Source: Anaeramoeba flamelloides
Lineage: Eukaryota; Metamonada; Anaeramoebidae
Length of the DNA: 64,000 nucleotides
Assembly (NCBI GenBank): GCA_027625915.1
Contig: JANTQA010000063.1
Span: 7,645,501 to 7,709,500, forward strand
Direction of reading: 5' to 3'
Part shown: one piece after another, positions 32,171-42,367 of the stretch
Numbering within the stretch: the first letter of the stretch is position 1
Layout of the letters: each line of letters starts with the position of its first letter
Made by a program: the position numbers and the translations under genes
The notes under the pieces: generated by a model
Seen by the model: only the letters and a program-made list of their open reading frames with translations
Databases searched by the model: none
What the model was told of the DNA's origin: nothing

Positions 32171-32904
32171 AACAAAAAATGCAAATATAGCTATTTGAAA
32201 AATACGAGGACTTTTTTAGAACTTTTATCAAGTTTTTTGTTTAAGTAAAGTGATGACTTTTTCAATACTTTGATCAAGTTTTCTTTTTAATAAAGTGAGG
32301 AAATTTTCAGAATTAAAATTTGAAAAAAAATAAAGTTTAAGAAATGTGAAGGTTATGCCTTTAAAAGTGGGGCAGAAGTAGTAGCCAAAAGATAAAATGC
32401 TTTTTGTAAAAAAAAAATTTTCACTTTATTAAAATAGAAAACTTTAAAAATGTTTTAATTCTAACAAAATCCAAAAAAAAAAAAAGAACTCACTTTTTTA
32501 AAATAACTAATAAAAAAAAAATTAAGGATTTCTCAATTACAAAAACTCAAAAAACAAAAAAAATCTCAGAGTATCTTTTCTAAAAATTCAAATTTTGAAA
32601 AAAAAAATTATCTTTTTCTTCGATTTTCTATTTCTAAATACTTAAATTTCTAAATTTTGATACAAATTATTTTCTTTTAGTACAAAATCAGATAAATTCT
32701 ATTTATTCTAATCTATTGTTGTTTTATAATCGTCTATATTTAATAAAGTAATGATTTTTTAATATTCTTTTAGATAAAAATAACTGATTTGAAAAATGAA
32801 AAAAAAAAATAAATCATATTGAGATCTCTAAAATTGTGGTTTGAAACTGACACAATTCTATTCAAAATTATAATTAAGGCTCTAGGCACTTACTGTGGAT
32901 TTGT

Positions 32905-33270
32905 TCCATACTCAGGGAGTAACTTGAAATCAAAAAATGCTATTGTGAAATTAAACTTCATTTTGATTGACAAAATTCAAATAAAATAAAAAATTTTCTT
33001 TGGATCTATTTGTAATAATTCAATAAAGAAAAAAAAAAGAGTCGAAAAGTATTCTCTATTTCAAAAAATCAAAATTTTAAAAAAATAAGTTTAAGAGAGT
33101 CATCAAATTTAAAAAATCAATAATTTCAAAAAAAAATCAATCTTTTCTTATTTTTAAATTTCTAAAGGGTTAAATTTCTACAATTTAAAACAAATTGTAT
33201 TATTTCAGTACATAATCAATTTAATTTGTTTAATCTAATTTGTGGTTATTTTGTAATACTCTAAATTTGA
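32905..33270. repeat. interspersed repeat copy (partner of 9,255-9,640)
   Basis: Begins near CAGGGAGTAACTTGAAATC and includes ATCTTTTCTTATTTTTAAAT and TACATAATCAATTTAATTTG. A shorter relative lies at 32,620-32,770. Confidence 0.5.
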
Positions 33271-34150
33271 AAGTCTAAGGACTTTGTAATATAGTTGAGA
33301 TAAAAATAACTGATTCAAAAAAACTTGAAATGTTTAAAAAAATCTTCTAGATCTAAAAAAGTGCCAAAGAGATACATTTCAAAACTCATAACAGTTGTTT
33401 TCAAATTTTTAAATTAAAACAATTCAAATTGGAAATTGGGTGTATTTCTCTTTGTTGCTTTTTTCTCCAAATGTAATGTATAGAAAAAAAATACCTGAAG
33501 TGAAAATAATCTATTGACAATATTTTTAATTGTGAATATTAGGTACTTTTAAAAATTTCAAAACTTTTTTAAATTTCAAAAAGTATTTTTTAATTGTAAT
33601 GATTTTACCCTTAAGGATTTTTTGATAATTCTTGGAATATTTTGTACTGTTATATCTTCACAAGTTGTTTTTAAATGAGCTTCAATGAAGAAATCAAAAG
33701 AATTTTCCAGAAAATTACATAAAAAAATTTATGAAGTGACTGTTTTTGTAGGCTCTGGATTTAGATTATGTATTAACTTCTTCAAGGTTCTTTAACATTG
33801 AATAATTTCTTTCAAAATTATCATATTAGCTGCAATTTATTTTTTGAGAGTAATTTTAAAAAAGTGTTTAAAACAATTTTTACGAACACAAGTATAAAAC
33901 AGTTTGCAAACTTCGATAGAAACGAAATCCAAATTATATTAAAAACTTTTTTTATTTTTCATACTATTTTCTATGATTTGTGTTACAATTTTTTTGTTCA
34001 TAATTTGAAAATTCAATATTTTGGTCTATTTATAGATTGATACAAACAAAAAAGTTTTTATAAAATCAAAAAGAATTCAGAAAATAACCCTAAGTTCAAG
34101 ATTATCCGCTATCTTGATTTTAATTTTGTAAAGAATACATTTAGGAACAT

Positions 34151-37100
34151 ATGTCCATTACAACCCATTATGAATTTTTTTTACCTTCCACTTTCGTTTA
34201 AGAATGGATTGATCAAGAAGAGAAAAAATGTACAAAAAAATTTTACAAACCAAAATTTACCACATTTTTTTTTTATTTTTCATGTTTTTTGGTCTTGTTT
34301 TTTTTATTTTAAAGGATATCGTTAACATCACAAATATAAATATATTACACAGCCTTTTAAGGTTCTGTAACTAATTATTCTACATTTTTTTTTTTTTTTT
34401 TGGAAGAATTTCCTCTTTCAAATCACAACAAAAAACTCTTCAACTTCATCTGATTGTTTTTGATAAGTTGAAAATTCAACTTTAAATCAATAAAATAGAA
34501 AAATTTAAACGATTTTTTAGATTCTTAAACCAATTGTAAAGAAAATTCAAAAGATCACAAAATATTATTTTTTAATTACCTTGACTCAAAAAAAAAATCC
34601 GTTTTCAAAAATAAAAATTTTTTTAATGTAGAAAAATGAAAAACAAAAAAGTTAATAAAATCCTAATATTTGAGTTCTGAATGGGTCAAATTTCTTTTTA
34701 AAATAGATTTTTTCATTTTTAATAAATTAATTTTTTGTTTTTTATTGAATTTTTTACCGAAAATCTTGTAATGTTTTTTAAAAACATTAAAAAGAACCAA
34801 AAAAAAACTTATTTTTTTTTATATCCACTAAAATATTTATTTTCTTATTTTATTTATTATAAATACATAATATTAGTAAGGATACATTTAAAAAAATCAA
34901 GGGATTAATTTCTTTAAAAAACAATGAAATCCATACAACAATTTCAAAATCAGAAGACTTATTTAAAGGATTATTGAAACTTGATACTAAAACAATAACT
35001 GGGCCAACATCAGAAAAATACCAGAAATGTGGATTCCTTTGGCTTGAATTTATTATTTATCAATTTGAAAAAACATGGGATGAGGTAATATTATTTCATT
35101 AATTCTTGAATTAGAATCAAAATATTAAATATAATTATATGTTCTTGTTTACTTATTTCACAAAAAATTCAAATTTTAAAAAAATAAATAGTCTTCTAAA
35201 CTATTTACTCTTTCAGATAAAACGATAATAAATAATTTGTTAGAAAATATTGATAAATTATATATTAGAGATTTTTTGATCTTTATTCTTCTTCCAAAGA
35301 CCAATTTTAATTGGGTGACAAAAATTCAAAAGGTAAATATTTTTTTATAAAAAAAAAATATTCATAAATAAAGAAATCTGGGTTAATAACCTCCACCCAC
35401 ACACCTTCTATTTCTCTCTCTCTCTTTTATTCAATTTAATTTTTCAAATGAAAATATATTTTTATCATCTAAAATAGGAATTTTGTAAAACAGATTTAAC
35501 AAAAGTTCTTTTAAATTGTATTTCTGAACGTCAGAGGGAAAAACTTGGAATTAAATTTATTAATTCCTCCAAAATAGTTCTTTCAATTTTAGAGAAACCG
35601 CAAGAATTAAATGATTCCCCTTTAATTTCAAAATTTCAAACAAAATTGATTTCGGTATTATCAGATCCAGGTAAAAGTAAAAAATTTAAAATATTGCATG
35701 CGTTAAAAAAAACTAATAATTTCCAACAAGATATTACCATTTTAAAAATAATCGTTAATATTTTACAACATTGTGAATTATTAGATGAAAATGTTATTGA
35801 AGTAGACTACTTGTTAGAAATAATAGAAAAATTAAATACAAAGCCTTGTGGGCAATATTCTAACAATAACAAAAAAAAATCCGTTTATTCAGACCAATAT
35901 ATTTACAATTATTATATATTAAGTTTGGTGTGCAGACTTATTGAGATCAGCAAAAATTTAACAAAAAAAAAATTCCTTCAAATTGTGAATGATGTAAGAA
36001 CTTTAATTTTCTTTTGTTAATTTTAATCATGTTATTCCAAATCTTAATGGTATTCACTAGATAATTATTGCTTTTATTATTATTGTTATTATTATCATGT
36101 ATTCTTTTCTTTTTTGTTTATGTGTGTCTAATTAAATATACTGTGTAAATATTCTTACAACTTTGAAGACATTTAATAAATACCATGATAATACTAAAAT
36201 AATGATTTTGATAAGAAACTTTCTTAAAAGGATTTACAATGATAAGAACAAAAACAAAATGAATAATTTTAAACAAATTTCAACTGATGATTTTAAGAAA
36301 ATGCTTCTAAAGATTAAGAAAAATAATAAAGGTTTGTAATTCTTTTTATTTTATATTTTCATTATAGGATTATCTCTGATTTTATGATTTTATGATTCAT
36401 TTGTTGGTTCTTTAAATGATTTGAGAAGATCAATTACGACTAGTTTTTTTTTTTTCAAATTAAAATGATTTAATTTGATCTCAAGGTTTAATAAGGAAGT
36501 GTCAAATTAATTTAAGAAAAAGTTTCATTTCTCAGAGGAATTGTGAAGATCTTCTTTTTTTTGTTCAAATATATGCAGATGATCTTATTCTTATTATGAA
36601 AGGGCCATTAATCTCTCTAAAAATTAATTTAGAAAGGATTTTTGAAATAATAAAAAGATTCGGGATGAATCCGCATAATAAAAAAAAAAATATAAAAAAG
36701 AATTAAAAGATATTTTTTATCTTGGGATTAGGTTAGAAAAAAACACAGATCTTGAATATAATTTCAAAAAAGTAGAAAAGTCCTTGGAAACACTTAATCG
36801 ATTGTTTCAACAAAATAAACTCAACAATGGAGTCAAAATAACTTCTTTCAAAGCTCTCATTTTAAGTCAACTTTATTATGGTCTCGAAATATTTGACTTG
36901 ACACGAAATGATTTTGAAAGAATTGATAGATTTATCAATAAATCAGTCACAAATTTCTTACAAATTAATATCCATTCACCACGATTAATTTATAAAACTG
37001 AAGCAAAAATTGATCTCGATAGATTAAAAGTATACCGAAGAAAATATAAATTGATTGAAAAATTAGATTTCTTAAATTTAAAAAAATTAAAAACAATACT

Positions 37101-40100
37101 AAATTTTCGAACACTGGAAAATGAAAATATTAATTGGCACATTAAGGGATTAAAATTATTAGATTTAGAATTAAAAGTTTTTCGATTAACCGAATTGGAA
37201 AATTCGACTAGTTGGAAAGTTCAACAATATCTAAAAATTATAAAACAACAAAATTGCAATTTCAAACAGTCCTGTCGTCAAGTGCCGTAGAGTTCCTAGG
37301 TTTTCTTGAGTTTTTCTGTTTCATTTGTTAAGTGTTCTAGTTTTTTTTTACTTTTTGAAATAAACCGAAAATTTATTAAAATTTTCTGTTCATTTCAAAA
37401 ATTAAAAAAAACCTAACGAAAATCTATCGATTTTCCAAATAAACAGAAAACTCAAGAAAACCTAACGGCGCTTTTTTTAAATTTTAGAAATAATCCGAAA
37501 ATTTCTTAAATTTTCTTTTTATTTCTCAAATTAAAAAAAAGCTAACGGCGGTTTTCCAGAATTCAAAAGAATCGAGTAAAATCTTAGATTTTACTCAAGT
37601 CTTTTAAATTCTGGAAAACCTAAGACAAAAAATATTTAAACTGGAAAGCTTCAAAGACAATTCTAAAATTTTGAAATTTTACTAATTGTTTAAATAGGTA
37701 CTCTTATGTAACAAGTAAAAATAAAAATAAAAATTGTGATTTATGTAAAGAAAAGTTAAATATTGATATCATTGAAGATTTCGATCATTTTTTATGGGAT
37801 CGTGTCGTCAAGTGCCGTAGAGTGCCGTCAAGTGCCTAGGTTTTCCAGAATTTAAAAGAATAGAGTAAAATCAAAGATTTAACTTGATTCTTTCAAATGC
37901 TGGAAAACCTAACGGCGTCTGGCCTATAAAATAAATCGAAAAATCTGGATATCTGAATTTTTTGAAAAAAAATAAAAAAATTAATAATATCAGAGATATT
38001 ATTAATAAAAAGAATTCATCATGTATATTATCATTAGTAAGTGATAATAAAATTTATGATTCTTTAACAAAATTTCTCAAAAAAAGTTTAGAAATTAGGT
38101 GAGTGCCGTCAAGTGCCTAGGTTTTCCAGAATTCAAAAGAATGGAGTAAAATCAAAGATTTAACTCAATTCTTTAAAATTCTGGAAAACCTAACCACGGT
38201 TTTTTTTAATTTAAGAAATTAAAAGAAAATTTCATCAATTTTTTTTTTATTTCTCAAATTAAAAAAAAAACTAAAGTCGCACAAGAGAAAAGCAATTTTC
38301 TCTCTGCAAAAATAAATAAAAAAAAGATCTTCTTTTTTTTTTTCACCTTTGAATTTTGATGAAACATGATTTGGAAAAATGTAATACAGCCAATGTATTC
38401 AACTTGTAAATTTTTTCTTTCCTTTCGTAATATAACGTGAAACAAAAAAATTGTTTAAAGCGTTTTTTTTCTTTCATCATGTTGTGGCAAAAATTGTTTA
38501 GTTTCAACTTATAATGTTTCGTTCTGAAACATTACAAAAATTCTTGCTTTTAAACGCACCTAAACCTCCATTAGAGCCAATCTATTCAACTTGAGAATTT
38601 TTCATTATGAAGTTTAACTTGATTAAAAAAATTGCTTTAAACAATTTTTGTCACAACATGATGAAAGAAAAAAAATGCTTTAAACAATTTTTTTGTTTCA
38701 GGTTATATTACGAAAGGAAAGAAAAAATTCACAAGTTGAATAAATTGGCTGTAAAAATTTTTCATTTATTAATGGTAAAAAAAGGAGTTAATTTCTCTAA
38801 TAGGAACAATTTTGTTAATGTGACTACAAAAATTAATTTTTTTTTTAATTCCAAATATTTTTTTTGAAATGGTAAGTATTTTTTTAAATTAAACTTATTT
38901 TTAAGAAATTTGGACATACTTTAATAAGATGAAAGAATAACAATACTGCCCTTTACATTCAATTCAGAAAGAATTATGATTTTTTAAACTATTTCGTTTT
39001 TTGTCTTTTCTATTTTGTTTTCATTTCCTTTTTTCCAGTTACTTAATCAGTTTCTTTTTTTAGTTCTTAATTTTTTTTTCAATGGTTGATAGAAGGTTAA
39101 TGTTGAGTTTGTTAAATAGAAAAATCACATACAATTAGTTGAAGGTATCTTATCATTTGATCGATTATTTAATTCTTGATGAAATTTCGACAAATTTATC
39201 AATACAATTTTTTGTTTAGCTGGTTTCATCATTTTGGACATACGTGTTTTTATTTTTTAGTTGTTAATTTTTTTCTTTTATTTGGATCAAAATGATTACT
39301 TAAAAAAAACTTTAATAGTAGGTTGATTTAAATGTGTTTTTAGAGCAAGTTTGGAAAAATATAATAAATTGTGTGTTTTTTTACCTATTTTTGATTTTGG
39401 GTGTGTCCAAATTTTTGGAATTGGGTTTATATCAATTTATTTTCGATTTATTAATTTTATTTTATATATGAAATATGAATAAATAAAAGAAAAAGAAGAA
39501 ATAGATTATTTTTTTTTTTGAAAAAAAAATAAATCATAAAAATGTGTTTCATTCTGTCTTTGTTATTTTAGTTTGGAAATAATAACAAGGTTATTATTCG
39601 ATTTTGGTCGGGAAGAAGGAAAAAAATAATAATTTTCAAATGATATAAGATGTTGCTGAGGGGTTAGAAGAACGACAATTAATATCATCTTGGAACTTGT
39701 ATAATATCATATTTTGAGTGTGGAAGTGATTCCAAAACGAAGAATTATAACAATGGGATTTTTGAAATTTTGAAAAAATATGAGTTTCTATACTAAAAAT
39801 TTTAGAGATCTAATCTCTTTCTTATCTGCAGTTATAAAAAATTATTTTACTCAAAGATTTCACAAATATAAAGTTTTTTAAATATATATATATATAATGG
39901 TATATAGTATTGTGGGCATAGTAAATAGATCATTTTTCTAAAACTTTCAACTTTTATTCGGGAAATTGCTATTCCATTTTATTTTCAAAATAATATCAAA
40001 AACAAATAGACTGTTTCTCAGAATTATCCATCTCATTTATATAATTAAAATAATTCATTAATTAACAAAGAAAAATAAATAAATAAAAATAAAATCAAAA

Positions 40101-40553
40101 CTACCGATCTTTGACTGAAAAATAACATTTGTTAAAAACAAAACTTTATAAAACAAATTATATTTTTATATTAAAATAATATAACTTTTTTAATAATTTA
40201 AACACTTAATCTATTAAAAACATTTTGTATTTTTTTTTTTTTTTTTTTTTATCAAATATAACCTTCATTTGATTTTTTTTGTCATTTATTCTCTTTATTG
40301 TGTTTTTTTTTTTTTTCTACATCAATTTTTACTTTATTTTATAGGGGAAAGGTCACACATGAACGGAAAAACCAAACTATTCGTAAGTAATTTCTTTTTT
40401 TTTTTCAAATTTGATTTTCACATATCTTAAATTATATTTTATTTTTTAAAAATATAGGTAAAATTTATAAAAAAGCAAACAAATGATTATAGAAGCACCA
40501 TAATGGATATGAGTGGTGATGAAAATATATTTAGATATATTGAAGATAATTAA
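34151..40553 (+). CDS. alpha-helical protein, eight exons (~417 aa), possibly SAPS-like
   Basis: Exons: 34,151-34,195; 34,315-34,361; 34,877-35,084; 35,192-35,332; 35,478-35,993; 36,169-36,331; 40,345-40,382; 40,458-40,553. All seven junctions keep frame with GT-AG ends, which is hard to get by chance. The first two exons and the GTTCTG donor are the weakest. The product starts MSITTHYEFFLPSTF and ends IFRYIEDN; it is rich in Leu/Ile/Lys helices without transmembrane segments, for example NNLLENIDKLYIRDFLIFIL, then KEFCKTDLTKVLLNCIS. This resembles helical-repeat proteins; a faint similarity to SAPS (PP6 regulatory subunit) proteins, in the region where their 'kHI...D.ll' motif lies, is a guess. 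The 4-kb sixth intron holds a LINE relic and three hairpin cassettes. Confidence 0.6.
37274..37624. repeat. modular hairpin cassette H2 inside the LINE
   Basis: Starts GTCGTCAAGTGCCGTAGAGT, then CCTAGGTTTTCTTGAG. It contains at least three dyad units: one built on AAACCGAAAATTTATTAAAA, one on AAATTTCTTAAATTTTC, and one on CCAGAATTCAAAAGAATCGA with its inverse ending TTCTGGAAAACC. Units are separated by CCTAACGGCG or GCTAACGGCG. Not coding. Confidence 0.75.
37803..37917. repeat. hairpin cassette H3 inside the LINE
   Basis: The boundary sequence is doubled: GTCAAGTGCCGTAGAGTGCC, then GTCAAGTGCCTAGG. A single hairpin follows, with stem ends TAGGTTTTCCAGAATTTAAA and TGCTGGAAAACCTAACGGC. Confidence 0.75.
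38103..38276. repeat. hairpin cassette H4 at the end of the LINE
   Basis: Starts GTGCCGTCAAGTGCCTAGG. The first hairpin runs CCAGAATTCAAAAGAATGGA ... TTCTTTAAAATTCTGGAAAA; the second is a dyad of GTTTTTTTTAATTTAAGAAA and its inverse. Same unit types as in H2. Confidence 0.7.
38386..38754. repeat. inverted repeat with ~105-bp arms
   Basis: The left arm (38,386-38,497) contains AGCCAATGTATTCAACTTGT and TTTCATCATGTTGTGGCAAA. The right arm (38,644-38,754) contains TTTGTCACAACATGATGAAA and ACAAGTTGAATAAATTGGCT. A second direct copy of the outer motif (AGCCAATCTATTCAACTTGA) lies in the loop at 38,577. The ORF 38,607-38,867 is a by-product. Confidence 0.65.
38908..39418. mobile_element. TTTGGACACA-TIR element, inverted copy
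   Basis: Ends are AATTTGGACATAC and GGTGTGTCCAAATTT. It aligns in reverse complement with 19,236-19,756, including the RSNDKIP coding-like block. Confidence 0.55.
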
Positions 40554-41114
40554 CTATAAATGTGTTTTTTTTTTTTCTGAAAAAGAATGAGAAACGTTTG
40601 GAAAAATAAATTAAACATTTTGTTTTATTTATTTTATTTAGAAAAATAATTAATATATATATTTATATATTATAATTTTACATTAAATTAAATAAATAAA
40701 TTTTATTTTATAATTTCATGTTTTATTTTATATTTGAATTTTTTAAAAAGTATTTATTAGTAATGATAATCGGTTTTCTCGGGAATAGATTGCGCATCTT
40801 TTCAGAAAAAAATAAATTAAAACAAATTCTATAGATAAAAATATAACATAACTAAAAACAAAATAGCCTTCATAAAAAAATAATAAGTTTTAAAAGGTGA
40901 TTTTATATTTATAATAAATAAATGAATAATTTTAATTTATTAAATATGACGAAATTATTCATCATATAGTATTATAAATCCATGTTCTTTATATGATATA
41001 TCTTTTATATAAAAAACAACACTTCAGAGAATTACTATTTTTACTGTTCAAAAAAAAATAAATAAATAAAAACAAGATACTCAAAAATTATCTATCATAT
41101 CGTAGGAAATCTAA

Positions 41115-41571
41115 CTGTTGAGAGAAAAATGTTGGACACAGAAAAATGGTTGGACAGCATTTTTAATTGGGAACATTACTGAAAATGATTTTTAATTTCA
41201 ATCGTTTGCGAAATAACCCAAGAAAATAACAATAATTACTTATTAGAATAACAATTAATGTGATTCTACTTTTTCAAAAGCTTATCTCTTCTAATCTAAA
41301 GCAAGTTTAAAAATTACCAATTTCAGAATTAATAGTAAACTTTACTAAAACTTGGATTTTTGTTAAAATAGCATGATCTACTTTATTTATCAACTATTCA
41401 AATGAGTATTCAACACACGTCACAGATTAATCAACTTGTAACACCTTTAAACCTGGATTTATATAAAAGTCACCTAGTTATCAATAGGATTTGATTTTCA
41501 ATTTTACTAATGTTCCCAATTAAAAATGCTGTCCAACCATTTTTCTGTGTCCAACATTTTTCTCTCAACAG
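41115..41571. mobile_element. 457-bp MITE with ~63-bp perfect TIRs
   Basis: The left TIR begins CTGTTGAGAGAAAAATGTTG and ends TTTTTAATTGGGAACATTA; the right TIR is its inverse with no mismatch that I can see. Both sides are followed outward by TAA (or TA). The inner TIR block is shared with 3,953-4,347 and 57,868-58,308, while the outer block differs. Perfect arms imply a recent insertion. Confidence 0.75.
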
Positions 41572-42174
41572 TAACTAGAAATAAAAAATTAATTTTCGAA
41601 AACCGAAAAAAATGGGTTGTGCTTATTATGGGTTGTAAACAAAATCTAAATATTTCAATTTGATTATGGATTGTTAAACATTCAAAAAAATCCAATTTTA
41701 ATGATTCTGTCTTTTCAATTATATCTTCAATGCTATTCTATTTTTTTTTTTTTTTTGTAAATTTTAATTATTTCATTTACCGAATGATTTAATATTCTTT
41801 GAAGAATGTTAAATCTGAACAATAATTATCTATATCCTCATCTATTTCTAAATTGAAATATTTTTGAAAAGATTTAGAGAGTTTGATATTATTTCCTTCT
41901 TATCAGAAATATAATAATGTATCTTTATGTTATTTGTAAAATTTCTTAATTTTATTATTAAGGTGGCTTTTCCATTTTAATTATATATTTGTTAATTTTT
42001 TTTAATTTTAGATAATTTAAATACTTTTATTTTTTTTTTCTTAAATTTGAAAAAATAGAATTAAAAAGGAAACTGTTCGCTATTCAAGTATTCATAATAA
42101 TATATAAAAATCAAATATTTTGTTCAGTTATGTGAAATTCAAGAAAGGGGGGTGTCATTATTACTTAGGGTTTA

Positions 42175-42367
42175 CAGTCACATTCACTTTTAAGGTACAA
42201 ACTTTCAACGAAATTTATGGCATAATAAAAATCTAAAATTAAGGTACAAAATTGTAATTTTTTTTTACAATTTATTTTACTAGAATCTGAATTTTTTGCC
42301 TTAATTTGTCATTTTTTTGTGCCTTAAAATTCGTTGACAGTTTGTGCCTTAAAAGTGGAACTGACTG
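42175..42367. mobile_element. 193-bp Tc1/mariner-type MITE
   Basis: The left end is TA|CAGTCACATTCACTTTTAAG, then GTACAAACTTTCAACGAA. The right end, reverse-complemented, is TA|CAGTCAGTTCCACTTTTAAG, then GCACAAACTGTCAACGAA. TA duplication and CAGT ends are typical. No ORF. Confidence 0.75.

Larger units (their letters stand above)
30506..34150. other. AT-rich intergenic region with several repeats
   Basis: Contains the TGGTATTTGAA element (30,655-30,922), MITE copy C (31,142-31,366), and dispersed repeat copies at 31,430-32,170, 32,620-32,770 and 32,905-33,270. ORFs at 31,303-31,575 and 33,798-34,040 overlap repeats or have intergenic composition. Confidence 0.55.
36484..38100 (+). mobile_element. 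non-LTR retrotransposon (LINE) relic, RT C-terminal part
   Basis: A reverse-transcriptase catalytic box is visible as FVQIYADDLILIMKG at 36,560-36,604, followed after a homopolymer frameshift near 36,690 by DIFYLGIRLEK (the conserved YLG block) and then an open stretch to 37,290 with FKALILSQLYYGLEIF. After cassette H2 it resumes with a zinc-knuckle-like CDLCKEKLNIDIIEDFDHF (37,735-37,795), and after H3 with a short tail (37,925-38,100). The 5' part with the endonuclease is absent. Interrupted three times by hairpin cassettes and dead. Lineage within LINEs was not determined. Confidence 0.75.
36332..40344 (+). other. 4-kb intron of the helical-protein gene
   Basis: From GTTTGT to TTTTATAG, with codon G|GG across it. 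Contents: LINE relic (36,484-38,100), hairpin cassettes H2-H4, an inverted repeat at 38,386-38,754, and an inverted copy of the TTTGGACACA element at 38,908-39,418. The remainder is AT-rich with no gene. Confidence 0.6.

Noticed and set aside
33798-34040. 80-codon ORF upstream of the helical gene
   Set aside because: AT-driven composition, and no splice connection to the following exons found.
38607-38867. 86-codon ORF
   Set aside because: Generated by the arm of the inverted repeat at 38,386-38,754.
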